A DNA stretch of 64,000 nucleotides, from NCBI RefSeq assembly GCF_016887965.1, contig NZ_JAFDVD010000026.1, positions 32,944 to 96,943 of the forward strand. The letters are read 5' to 3'. The number at the start of each line of letters is the position of its first letter. Position 1 is the first letter of the stretch. Origin of the DNA: Phycicoccus sonneratiae (GTDB lineage Bacteria > Actinomycetota > Actinomycetes > Actinomycetales > Dermatophilaceae). Below are positions 32,826 to 40,465 of the stretch, piece by piece. Position numbers and translations under genes: made by a program. The notes under the pieces are model-generated. The model did no database searches, was not told where the DNA came from, and saw nothing but the letters and a program-made list of their open reading frames with translations.

Positions 32826-33731
32826 ATGGGTCACTACGGAGGGGGCGGCCGTCCCGAGCACCTCGTGGCGTCCATCCCCGCCCGGCTGCGCGAGGAGCGC
32901 CCGTCGGTCAGCTTCGAGTTCTTCCCCCCGAAGGACGACGCCGCCGAGACCGCGCTCTGGGACGCGATCCGCCGCCTCGAGCGGGTCCGGCCGGCGTTCG
33001 TGTCGGTCACCTACGGCGCCGGCGGCACGAGCCAGGACCGCACCGTCCGGGTCACGGCACGCATCGCCGACGAGACCTCGCTCACCCCGCTCGCGCACCT
33101 CACGTGCGTCGGGCAGTCGGTGCGCGACCTGCGCCAGGTCGTCGGCAACTACGCGGCCTCCGGGGTCCGCAACGTCCTCGCCCTGCGCGGTGACCCGCCC
33201 GGCGACGTGCGGGCGCAGTGGACGCCGCACCCCGACGGGCTCGACCACGCCGAGGACCTCGTCCGGCTCGTCCGCGGGCTCGGCGACTTCACGGTCGGGG
33301 TCGCCGCCTTCCCCGACGTGCACCCCGACAGCCCCGACCTCGACCACGACGTCGAGGTGCTCGTCCGCAAGGCCGACGCCGGCGCCTCGTTCGCCGTCAC
33401 CCAGATGGTCTTCGACGCCGACACCTACCTGCGCCTGCGCGACCGGGTCGCGGCCCGCCGCGACCTCCCGGTGACGCCGGGCCTCATGCCGGTGACCAGC
33501 GTCCGGCAGATCCAGCGGATGTCCGAGCTCATGGGCACCCCGCTGCCGGCGCAGGTCGTCCAGCGCCTCGAGGCCGTCAAGGACGACCCGGCGGCGGTGC
33601 GCGCGGTCGGGGTGCAGATCGCCACCGAGCTCGGCCGGCGGATGCTCGACGAGGGTGCGCCGGGGCTGCACTTCATCACGATGAACCGCTCGACCGCGAC
33701 GCTCGAGGTCCACGAGAACCTCGGCCTCTGA
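32826..33731 (+). CDS. metF: Methylenetetrahydrofolate reductase
   Basis: MetF reduces 5,10-methylene- to 5-methyl-tetrahydrofolate for methionine synthesis, using FAD in a TIM barrel. The 301-residue length is that of bacterial MetF. Visible signatures are SFEFFPPKDD with the catalytic Glu, VSVTYGAGGTSQDRT, LTCVG, RNVLALRGDPP, AFPDVHP, and FAVTQMVFDAD. The C-terminus has LHFITMNRS. The start is fixed by the TACCCT element and by the fold. It matches Rv2172c in place and orientation. Confidence 0.95.
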   Translation: MGHYGGGGRPEHLVASIPARLREERPSVSFEFFPPKDDAAETALWDAIRRLERVRPAFVSVTYGAGGTSQDRTVRVTARIADETSLTPLAHLTCVGQSVRDLRQVVGNYAASGVRNVLALRGDPPGDVRAQWTPHPDGLDHAEDLVRLVRGLGDFTVGVAAFPDVHPDSPDLDHDVEVLVRKADAGASFAVTQMVFDADTYLRLRDRVAARRDLPVTPGLMPVTSVRQIQRMSELMGTPLPAQVVQRLEAVKDDPAAVRAVGVQIATELGRRMLDEGAPGLHFITMNRSTATLEVHENLGL

Positions 33732-33759
33732 GGGGTCGTCCCCGTCCCGTCCGCCCGGC

Positions 33760-33765
33760 TACCGT
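33760..33765 (+). promoter_or_regulatory. -10 hexamer of probable leaderless promoter (102-residue protein)
   Basis: TACCGT ends 6 bases before the GTG at 33772. Confidence 0.5.
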
Positions 33766-33771
33766 GGGTCG

Positions 33772-34080
33772 GTGGCGTTCCTGCGGACGGCGTTCTTCCC
33801 CGGGGGCACGGCCGCGCACGAGGCGGCGCTCGCCGAGGCCCTGGCCGGCGCACCGGTCCCTGCCGCGCGGCTGCTCTTCGCGAGCGGTGCGGCCGAGGGC
33901 GGCTGGCAGGTCGTCCAGGTGTGGGAGACCCGCGTGGCGCTGGAGGAGTTCAACCGCGACTGGTTCCTGCCGGCGCTGCGGGCCGTGGGGGCCGCGGGCT
34001 TCCCGGCGCCGCCGCAGGTGCGTGACGTCGAGGACGCCCGGGTGTGGCTTGGCGGGGATGCGCCGCCGGGGGAGCGGTGA
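33772..34080 (+). CDS. Small alpha/beta protein, dimeric-barrel-like hypothetical
   Basis: A 102-residue protein: FLRTAFFPGGTAAHEAALAEALAG, then ARLLFASGAAEGGWQVVQVWETRVALEEFNRDWFLPAL. The beta-alpha-beta pattern and the WQVVQVWETRVALEEFNRDW segment resemble the alpha/beta dimeric barrels of small monooxygenase-like or stress-response proteins. No catalytic residue is evident, so only a fold suggestion is given. It is monocistronic with a leaderless promoter and ends 36 bases from the convergent YbaK gene. Confidence 0.72.
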   Translation: MAFLRTAFFPGGTAAHEAALAEALAGAPVPAARLLFASGAAEGGWQVVQVWETRVALEEFNRDWFLPALRAVGAAGFPAPPQVRDVEDARVWLGGDAPPGER

Positions 34081-34116
34081 GGGTCCGGGCGCCGGTGGGC
34101 GGGGGCCACAGGGGCG

Positions 34117-34656
34117 TCAGGCGACGTCCATCGCCTGGCCGCCGGTGATCCGGATCAGCTCGTCGTAGGTCGTCGCGAAGACGGCGTGGCTGTGCCCGGC
34201 CGCGGCCCACACCCGGTCGTACCGGCCGAGGCTGGCGTCGACGACGGTGCGCAGACGGGTCGGGTGCCCGACGGGGGCGACACCGCCGATGGCCATCCCG
34301 GTGTGCTCGCGCACGAAGTCGGGGTCGGCCTGCTCGAGCGAGGTGACACCGAGCAGCCCGGCGACCTTCGCGGTGTCGACCCGGTGCCCGCCCGAGGCGA
34401 GGACGAGGACCGGGGCGGTGGTGCCGTCCTCGGCCGTGGCGACGAAGACGAGGCTGTTGGCGATCTCGGCCGGCGTCACGCCGAGGGCGTCGGCCGCGGC
34501 CCGGGCGGTGCGCACGGCACCGGGCAGCTGGCGCAGCTCGGGGCGGACGTGGTGCAGGGCGAGGGACTCGAGCACCGCGGCGACCCGGCGGTGGGCGGTG
34601 AGGTCGCGCTGCGGCGTCGGGTCCTGCGGCGCGACGCCGACGGGCTCGGGCGTCAT
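34117..34656 (-). CDS. YbaK/EbsC (ProX-like) aminoacyl-tRNA deacylase family protein
   Basis: A 179-residue member of the INS/YbaK fold that hydrolyses mischarged tRNAs such as Cys-tRNA(Pro). Seen are RTARAAADALGVTPAEIANSLVFVA with the helix before strand one, a VLVLASGGHRVDTAKVAGLLG active-site strand with Lys, and IGGVAPVGHP, the conserved GGxxPxGH motif. The start is the ATG at 34656, with TACGCT 6 bases upstream; the frame further upstream enters the palindromic repeats. Its tRNA specificity is unresolved. Confidence 0.88.
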   Translation of the reverse strand: MTPEPVGVAPQDPTPQRDLTAHRRVAAVLESLALHHVRPELRQLPGAVRTARAAADALGVTPAEIANSLVFVATAEDGTTAPVLVLASGGHRVDTAKVAGLLGVTSLEQADPDFVREHTGMAIGGVAPVGHPTRLRTVVDASLGRYDRVWAAAGHSHAVFATTYDELIRITGGQAMDVA

Positions 34657-34662
34657 GACCGG

Positions 34663-34668
34663 AGCGTA
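34663..34668 (-). promoter_or_regulatory. -10 hexamer of probable leaderless promoter (YbaK gene)
   Basis: TACGCT on the minus strand ends 6 bases before the ATG at 34656. Confidence 0.5.
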
Positions 34669-34705
34669 GTGACGCCGGCGGCCGACCGGGGGGAGGCGGG
34701 GCTCC

Positions 34706-34816
34706 GGGTCGAGGTGAAACCCGACCCGGAAAGGGTCCGACTTCACCTCGACCCACTCGAAGGACGCTCCCGTCGAGGTGAAACCCGACCCGGAGAGGGT
34801 CCGACATCACCTCGAC
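34706..34816. repeat. Pair of palindromic intergenic repeats, copies A and B
   Basis: Copy A (34706-34754) has 13-bp arms GGGTCGAGGTGAA/TTCACCTCGACCC around a nested GACCC/GGGTC hairpin. Copy B (about 34772-34816) repeats the same plan with few changes. The 16-base linker is also similar to that of the pair at 63.8 kb. The pair fills part of the 328-bp gap between the YbaK gene and the SOS promoter. It is not coding. Confidence 0.85.
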
Positions 34817-34847
34817 CCCCTGCGGTCCGCGGGTTTCGCCGAACCGG

Positions 34848-34905
34848 TTGACGGGGGGTCGGGGGTGGGGGCTACAGTGAACGGAGCAGTCGAACGCATG
34901 TTCGA
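34848..34905 (+). promoter_or_regulatory. LexA-regulated promoter with perfect SOS box
   Basis: -35 TTGACG (34848-34853) and -10 TACAGT (34873-34878) have a 19-base spacer. The SOS box TCGAACGCATGTTCGA lies at 34890-34905, just downstream of the -10, where LexA would block initiation. The box is a perfect palindrome of the actinobacterial type TCGAAC-N4-GTTCGA. It drives a run of five same-strand genes ending at 41743. Confidence 0.92.
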
Positions 34906-34984
34906 TCACTCATCCACCACCGGGTCGCGTCGGCGGGGCAGCCGTCCCGTCGGGTGCTCGGTGCTGCCCACCCGGAGGTGCGCC

Positions 34985-35317
34985 ATGGTCCGTCGCCACG
35001 ACGAGCCGCTCGAGGTCGCCACGGGGGAGCGGGCCGCCACCTCCTCCGGGTCCGCCGCGGCCACCGCGGCCGTCCTCCACGACGACGCCCCGCGCTCCTT
35101 CGTCTGGCGCGGCCGGCGCTACACCGTGTGCGCCGTCCTCGACGCCTGGCAGGAGCGGCGGGCGTGGTGGCGCGAGGTCGGCGAGCACCCCGACGGCCCC
35201 ACCGACACCGAGCGCCGCGTCTGGCGGGTCGAGGCCCGGCCCCCGTCCGGCACCGCCGGGGTCTTCGACCTCGGACGCGACGACGACCACTGGCTCCTCC
35301 TGCGGGCCCACGACTGA
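34985..35317 (+). CDS. DUF6504-family protein, first gene of SOS operon
   Basis: A 110-residue protein whose C-terminal half has RSFVWRGRRYTVCAVLDAWQERRAWWREV, then RVWRVEA and a closing GVFDLGRDDDHWLLLRAHD. This is the WRGRRYxV...WW pattern of the DUF6504 family, usually encoded just before dnaE2 in actinobacteria. Its biochemical role is unknown; the location suggests damage-tolerance function. The N-terminal 40 residues are low complexity. The ATG at 34985 follows GGAGGTG. It lies 79 bases downstream of the SOS box. Confidence 0.85.
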   Translation: MVRRHDEPLEVATGERAATSSGSAAATAAVLHDDAPRSFVWRGRRYTVCAVLDAWQERRAWWREVGEHPDGPTDTERRVWRVEARPPSGTAGVFDLGRDDDHWLLLRAHD

Positions 35318-35332
35318 GAGGGACGAGACCCG

Positions 35333-35746
35333 ATGCCCGACGCCGAGACCACCCTCGACCTCCTCGAGCGCTCCCGCGAGGCGCTGACCCGCGGCTACAC
35401 CGACACCCTCGCCTCCGCGCGCCACCTCGACGCCTCGCTCGCCGCGCTGCGGGCCGCGGCCGCCCTCGTCTCCTCCCGCCCGGGCGCCACCCCGGCCGGG
35501 AACGGCCCGCACGACGTCTGGGCGCTCGCCGCCCGCACCGCCCCCGAGCTCGCCGAGTGGACGCAGCGCTTCGCCGCGGTCACCGGCGACCGGGTCGGGG
35601 TCGAGACCGGGCTCGTGCGGGTCAGCGCCCGTGAGGCCGACGACCTGCTGCGCGAGGCCGAGACCTTCGTCGACCTCGTCGCGGCCCGCCTCGGGGTCCC
35701 CGTCGCCCACGCCACCCGGCGGCTGGTCCCCGTCCGCTCGGCCTGA
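35333..35746 (+). CDS. SAV_6107-type HEPN-like helical protein
   Basis: A 137-residue all-helical protein: TLDLLERSREALTRGYTDTLASARHLDASLAALRAAAALVSSR, then DVWALAARTAPELAEWTQRFAAVTG and a C-terminal READDLLREAETFVDLVAARLG. The helices and place before dnaE2 fit the SAV_6107 HEPN family. An R-x4-6-H RNase motif as in active HEPN toxins is not evident, so it is more likely a non-catalytic accessory. It begins 15 bases after the DUF6504 gene and ends 9 bases before dnaE2. Confidence 0.8.
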   Translation: MPDAETTLDLLERSREALTRGYTDTLASARHLDASLAALRAAAALVSSRPGATPAGNGPHDVWALAARTAPELAEWTQRFAAVTGDRVGVETGLVRVSAREADDLLREAETFVDLVAARLGVPVAHATRRLVPVRSA

Positions 35747-35755
35747 GGCCCGGCC

Positions 35756-38700
35756 GTGCCCGGCCCCGACGGCTTCGCCCACCTCCACGTCGCCTCCGGG
35801 TTCTCGATGCGCTTCGGCGCCTCGACCCCCGAGGACCTCGTCGCCCGTGCCGCCGAGCTCGGCCAGGGCGCGCTCGCCCTCACCGACCGCGACGGCCTCT
35901 ACGGCGCGATCCGCTTCGCGCAGGCCTGCGGGGCCGCCGGCCTCGACCCCGTCCTCGGCGTCGACCTCGCCGTCACCGACCTCGTGCCCGGTGCGCCCGC
36001 CCGGCCCACCCGCACCCCGGTTCGCGGGGGCGCCATCGTCGACCCGCGCCGCCCCCGGGTCACCGTCCTGGCCCGCGGCCGCGCAGCCGGCACCGCCCCC
36101 GGCACCGGCTGGGCGGCCCTGTGCCGACTGGTCACCGGCACCCACCTGCGCGGCGAGCGCGGCGTCCCGGTCACCACCCCCGAGCTCCTCGCCGAGTGGT
36201 CCCGTGGCACCGAGCCGGGCGCGCCGAGCCGCCTCGTCGTCCTCCTCGGCCCCGACTCCGACGTCGGCCGGGCCGTCCTCGCCGGGCAGCGCGAGCGCTC
36301 CCGCGACCTCCTCGCCCGGTGGCGTACCCTCCTGCCCCGCGACGGGCTCGCCCTCGAGGTCGTCCTCCACGGCGGTCCCGAGGGCACCCCGGGCTGCCGC
36401 AGCCACGCCGCCCGGCTCCTCGGCCTCGCCGACGCCGCCGGGGTGCCGGCCGTCCTCTCCGCCGCCGTCCGGCACGCCGAGCCCGGCCAGGTGCGCACCG
36501 TCGACGTCCTCGACGCCGCCCGCCGGCTCGTCGTCCTCGACTCCCGCCACCTCGACCGCGTCACCGACGCCGGCCACCTCGCCGGCACCGACGCGATGCG
36601 CGCCCGCGCCCTCGAGGTCACCTCCGGCGACACCGCCCGTGCCGACCGGCTCCTCGTGATGACCGCCCGGCTGGCCGTCGAGTGCACCCAGGACGCCCGC
36701 GACGACCTCGGCATCGGCGCGGTCCACCTCCCCGAGCCCGAGGTCCTCGGCATCGAGCCCGGCACCGACCCGATGGACGTCCTCGCCCAGCGCTGCCGCG
36801 CCGCCGTCGCCACCCGCTACCCGGGCGCCGGCGACGCCGAGCGCCAGGTCGTCCTCGACCGCCTCGACGCCGAGCTCGGCGTCGTCCGCTCGCTCGGCTA
36901 CCCCACGTACTTCCTCACCGTCGCCGAGGTCACCGACCTCATCCGTGCCCGCGGGGTGCGCGTCGCCGCTCGCGGCTCGGGCGCCGGCAGCCTCGTCAAC
37001 CACCTGCTCGGCATCAGCGGCGTCGACCCCATCCGGCACCGCCTGCTCATGGAGCGGTTCTGCTCCCCACTGCGTGCCGAGCTGCCCGACATCGACGTCG
37101 ACGTCGAGTCCGCCCGCCGCACCGAGATCTACGAGGCCGTCCTCGAGCGGTTCGGCGGCGAGCGGGTCACCTGCGTCTCGATGATGGACACCTACAAGGT
37201 CCGGCACGCCGTCCGCGACGTCGGGGCCGCGCTCGGGATGCCGCCCGTCGAGGTCGACGAGATCGCGAAAGCCTTCCCGCACATCCGGGCCCGCGACGCC
37301 CGGCACGCCATCGCCGACCTCCCCGAGCTGCGCACCCGTGGCCTCGACTCGCCCCGGATGGCGCAGTTCTTCGACCTCGTCGAGGCCCTCGACGGCCTGC
37401 CCCGGCACATCGCCCTGCACCCGTGCGGCGTCGTCCTGTCCAACGCCGGGATGCTCGACCGCACGCCCGTCGAGGCGTCCTGGCTCGGCTTCCCGATGAG
37501 CCAGTTCGACAAGGACGACGTCGAGACCCTCGGGTTCCTCAAGCTCGACGTCCTCGGCATCCGGATGCAGTCCTCGATGGCCCACGCCGTCGCCGAGGTC
37601 GAGCGGGTCAGCGGCGAGCGCATCGACCTCGACGACGAGCGCGAGGTGCCGCTCGACGACCCCGACACCTTCGAGCTGATCCGCACCACCCGCACCCTCG
37701 GGATGTTCCAGATCGAGAGCCCCGGCCAGCGCGAGCTCGTCGGCAAGCTCGGCCCGACCGCCTTCGACGACCTGATCGTCGACATCTCGCTGTTCCGGCC
37801 CGGGCCGGTCAAGTCCGACATGATCACGCCGTTCCTCGAGTCCCGGCACGGCTGGCGCGAGCGGCGCTTCCTCCACCCGAGCCTGATCCCGGCGCTCGAG
37901 GAGACCGAGGGGGTCGTCGTCTTCCACGAGCAGGTGCTGCTCATCGTCGCCGAGACCACCGGGGTCAGCCTCGCCCAGGCCGACGAGGTCCGCCGCTCGA
38001 TGGGCACCCCGCGCGGCCAGGAGGAGGTCGAGGCGTGGTGGCGCCCGGCGGCGGCCGCCCGGGGCTACGCCGCCGAGGACCGCGACCGCATCTGGGAGGT
38101 GCTCAAGTCCTTCGCGTCCTTCGGGTTCTGCAAGGCGCACGCCGCGGCCTTCGCGCTGCCGACCTACCACTCGGCGTGGCTGAAGACCCACCACCCGGCG
38201 GCCTTCCTCTCCGGCATCCTCACCCACGACCCGGGGATGTACCCCAAGCGCCTGCTCCTCGACGACGCCCGCTCCTTCGGCATCCCCGTCCTCGGCCTCG
38301 ACGTCAACGCCTCGCGCGAGGTCTACCGCATCGAGCCGGTCGAGGAGGTCGCCCCGGACCCCCGGCCGGGGTGGAAGCGCGACCCGCAGCCGTACGGCAT
38401 CCGGCTCTCGCTCGCCGACGTCAAGGGCATCAGCGAGGCCGAGGTGGCCCGGGTCGTCGCCGGCCAGCCGTACTCCGACCTCGGCGACTTCTGGACCCGC
38501 GCCCGGGTCAGCCGGCCGGTCGTCGAGCGGCTCGTGCTCGCCGGGGCCTTCGACGCCCTCCACGGCACCGGCAGCGGCTCGCTCGGGCGGCGCGGCCGGG
38601 TCACCCGCCGCGACCTGCTGCTCCACGTCGCCGAGCTCGACCGCTGGGACCGGGGGAGCGGCCGGCCCCGCACCAGCCGCCGCCGCGCCATCCCCACCTC

Positions 38701-39619
38701 GGCCGCCCGCGAGGTGCAGGACGCCGGCGTCGACGTCCGGGTGCGCGCCGCCGCCCAGAGCCGGGCGGCCCGCGAGGTCGTCCCGGCCGCCGAGCAGCCC
38801 ACCCAGCTGACCCTCGACCTCGGCGACCGGCCGACCCTCGTCGCCGGCACCGGCCTGCCCGAGCTCACCGGCCCCGAGCGGGTGCGCGCCGAGCTCGACG
38901 TCCTCGGCCTCGACGTCTCGTCCCACGTCGTCGCGTTCTACGACCCGCTGCTCACCGCGCTCGGGGTCACCCGCAGCCGCGACCTGCTCGCGGCCCGCAG
39001 TCGCTCCGAGGTGTGGGTCGCCGGCGTCAAGGTCGCCACCCAGACCCCGCCGGTGCGCTCCGGTCGCCGGGTCGTCTTCCTCACCCTCGACGACGGCACC
39101 GGCCCGTCGGACTGCACCTTCTTCGAGGACGTCCAGGGCCCGTACTCCGGCGTGGTCTTCCACTCGTGGATGCTCCTCGTGCGCGGGGTGCTGCGCCGTA
39201 CCGGCGACCGCGGCGTCTCGATCCGGGCCACCGGCGCCTGGGAGCTCGCCGCCCTCTGGGACGCCTGGCAGCTCGGCGGGCTCGCCGGGGTGCACGAGGC
39301 CGTCGCCGCGGGGGAGGCCGACGCGGTCGCGCGGGCCGAGGCCGCCGAGCACGCCGCCCGCGAGGCCGCCGAGCGCACCGGGCGCCGGGTGCTCGTCCAC
39401 GCCTCGGGGTTCAAGCAGTCGCCCTACGCCGACATCAAGCCCGCCGGGGCCGACCCGCGGGCCGGGCGCGGGGTGCCGGTCCTCGACCACCCCGGGGGCC
39501 TGCCCCGCCCGGTCGGCGGCACCCCGCCGGGACACGTCGTGCCGGCCGCCGCCACGGCCGCGCCGGCCCTGCCCCCGCGCAAGCTGTGGCACGCGAGCCC
39601 GGGAAGCTCGGGACACTAG
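35756..39619 (+). CDS. dnaE2: Error-prone DNA polymerase III alpha subunit DnaE2
   Basis: A 1287-residue C-family polymerase for damage-induced mutagenesis. The N-terminal PHP domain is degenerate: the metal motif reads HLHVASGFS, with Ala in place of the third His. The palm domain has ARGSGAGSLVNHLLGI and the catalytic PDIDVDVES. Further on are YPTYFLTVAEV, SMGTPRG and KSFASFGFCKAHAAAFA. A helix-hairpin-helix and OB domain (VWVAGVKVATQTP, FLTLDDGTG) close the protein. A hexapeptide QLTLDL at 1017-1022 fits a beta-clamp-binding motif. GTG start 9 bases after the HEPN gene. The SOS box at the operon head indicates LexA control. Confidence 0.93.
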   Translation: MPGPDGFAHLHVASGFSMRFGASTPEDLVARAAELGQGALALTDRDGLYGAIRFAQACGAAGLDPVLGVDLAVTDLVPGAPARPTRTPVRGGAIVDPRRPRVTVLARGRAAGTAPGTGWAALCRLVTGTHLRGERGVPVTTPELLAEWSRGTEPGAPSRLVVLLGPDSDVGRAVLAGQRERSRDLLARWRTLLPRDGLALEVVLHGGPEGTPGCRSHAARLLGLADAAGVPAVLSAAVRHAEPGQVRTVDVLDAARRLVVLDSRHLDRVTDAGHLAGTDAMRARALEVTSGDTARADRLLVMTARLAVECTQDARDDLGIGAVHLPEPEVLGIEPGTDPMDVLAQRCRAAVATRYPGAGDAERQVVLDRLDAELGVVRSLGYPTYFLTVAEVTDLIRARGVRVAARGSGAGSLVNHLLGISGVDPIRHRLLMERFCSPLRAELPDIDVDVESARRTEIYEAVLERFGGERVTCVSMMDTYKVRHAVRDVGAALGMPPVEVDEIAKAFPHIRARDARHAIADLPELRTRGLDSPRMAQFFDLVEALDGLPRHIALHPCGVVLSNAGMLDRTPVEASWLGFPMSQFDKDDVETLGFLKLDVLGIRMQSSMAHAVAEVERVSGERIDLDDEREVPLDDPDTFELIRTTRTLGMFQIESPGQRELVGKLGPTAFDDLIVDISLFRPGPVKSDMITPFLESRHGWRERRFLHPSLIPALEETEGVVVFHEQVLLIVAETTGVSLAQADEVRRSMGTPRGQEEVEAWWRPAAAARGYAAEDRDRIWEVLKSFASFGFCKAHAAAFALPTYHSAWLKTHHPAAFLSGILTHDPGMYPKRLLLDDARSFGIPVLGLDVNASREVYRIEPVEEVAPDPRPGWKRDPQPYGIRLSLADVKGISEAEVARVVAGQPYSDLGDFWTRARVSRPVVERLVLAGAFDALHGTGSGSLGRRGRVTRRDLLLHVAELDRWDRGSGRPRTSRRRAIPTSAAREVQDAGVDVRVRAAAQSRAAREVVPAAEQPTQLTLDLGDRPTLVAGTGLPELTGPERVRAELDVLGLDVSSHVVAFYDPLLTALGVTRSRDLLAARSRSEVWVAGVKVATQTPPVRSGRRVVFLTLDDGTGPSDCTFFEDVQGPYSGVVFHSWMLLVRGVLRRTGDRGVSIRATGAWELAALWDAWQLGGLAGVHEAVAAGEADAVARAEAAEHAAREAAERTGRRVLVHASGFKQSPYADIKPAGADPRAGRGVPVLDHPGGLPRPVGGTPPGHVVPAAATAAPALPPRKLWHASPGSSGH

Positions 39620-39622
39620 GGT
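39617..39622 (+). promoter_or_regulatory. Possible internal -10 for the methyltransferase gene
   Basis: TAGGGT overlaps the dnaE2 stop codon and lies 42 bases before the GTG at 39665, which has GAGGAG as Shine-Dalgarno. It could let the last two genes be transcribed without the SOS promoter. Confidence 0.3.
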
Positions 39623-39664
39623 GGGCACCGCACCGCCACCGCCCGCCCGACGAGGAGAGCCACC

Positions 39665-40438
39665 GTGTCCGAGCACCGAGGCCGGCGCCCCGGCCCCGCG
39701 GGCGGACCCCGCACGACGGCCGTCCAGCGCGTCCTCGACGCCCACGCCGAGGCGCGCCGCGCCGCGCTCGGCCGGCCGCTGCGGGTCCTCGACCTCGGCG
39801 GCGGCACCGGCGGCACGGCCGTCCCGCTCGCCGTCGCCGGCCACGAGCTCACCGTCGTCGACCCCAGCCCCGACGCCCTCTTCTCGCTGCGCCGCCGCGC
39901 CGCCGAGCGCGGCGTCGAGGACCGCGTGCGCGCCCTCCAGGGCGACGCCGACACCGTCGGCGACCTCGTCGGTGCCGACCCCGCCTTCGACCTCGTCTGC
40001 CTCCACGGCACCCTCGAGGTCGTCGACGACCCCGAGGCCGCGGTCGGCGCGGTCGCGGCCCTGCTCGCGCCCGGCGGCACGTTCAGCCTCGTCGTCGCCC
40101 AACGGCTGCACGCCGTGCTCTCCCACGCCCTCGCCGGCCGGCTCGAGCGGGCCCGCGCGGTCCTCGAGCGTCCCGACGGCCGCTGGGGCGAGGACGACCC
40201 CGCCCCGCGTCGCTTCGACGAGGACGCCGTCGTCGAGATGGTCCGCGCCCACGGCCTCACCCCGGTGCACGTCCAGGGGGTGCGGGTCTTCGCCGACCTC
40301 GTGCCCTCGGCCCTCCTCGACTCCGAGGCCGACCGCACCGCGCTCGCCGCGCTCGAGGAGGCGGCCGCGGCCGACACCGCCCACCCGCTGCTCGGCAGCC
40401 TCGGCAGCGCCCTGCACGTCCTCGCCACCCGCGGCTGA
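39665..40438 (+). CDS. Class I SAM-dependent methyltransferase
   Basis: A 257-residue Rossmann-fold methyltransferase. Motif I is VLDLGGGTGGTAVPLA (about 41-56), motif II HELTVVDPSPDAL, and motif IV DLVCLHGTLEVVDDPEAAV, followed by the LAPGGTFSLVVAQ strand. It resembles small-molecule or tRNA (CmoA-like) methyltransferases rather than DNA methylases, and no target domain is attached. The location between dnaE2 and dinB in a damage operon is seen in related genomes from general knowledge, but no repair function is established. The GTG follows GAGGAG by 7 bases. Confidence 0.85.
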   Translation: MSEHRGRRPGPAGGPRTTAVQRVLDAHAEARRAALGRPLRVLDLGGGTGGTAVPLAVAGHELTVVDPSPDALFSLRRRAAERGVEDRVRALQGDADTVGDLVGADPAFDLVCLHGTLEVVDDPEAAVGAVAALLAPGGTFSLVVAQRLHAVLSHALAGRLERARAVLERPDGRWGEDDPAPRRFDEDAVVEMVRAHGLTPVHVQGVRVFADLVPSALLDSEADRTALAALEEAAAADTAHPLLGSLGSALHVLATRG

Positions 40439-40465
40439 GCGCCGGGTGACTCGGGGGAGCGCCCG

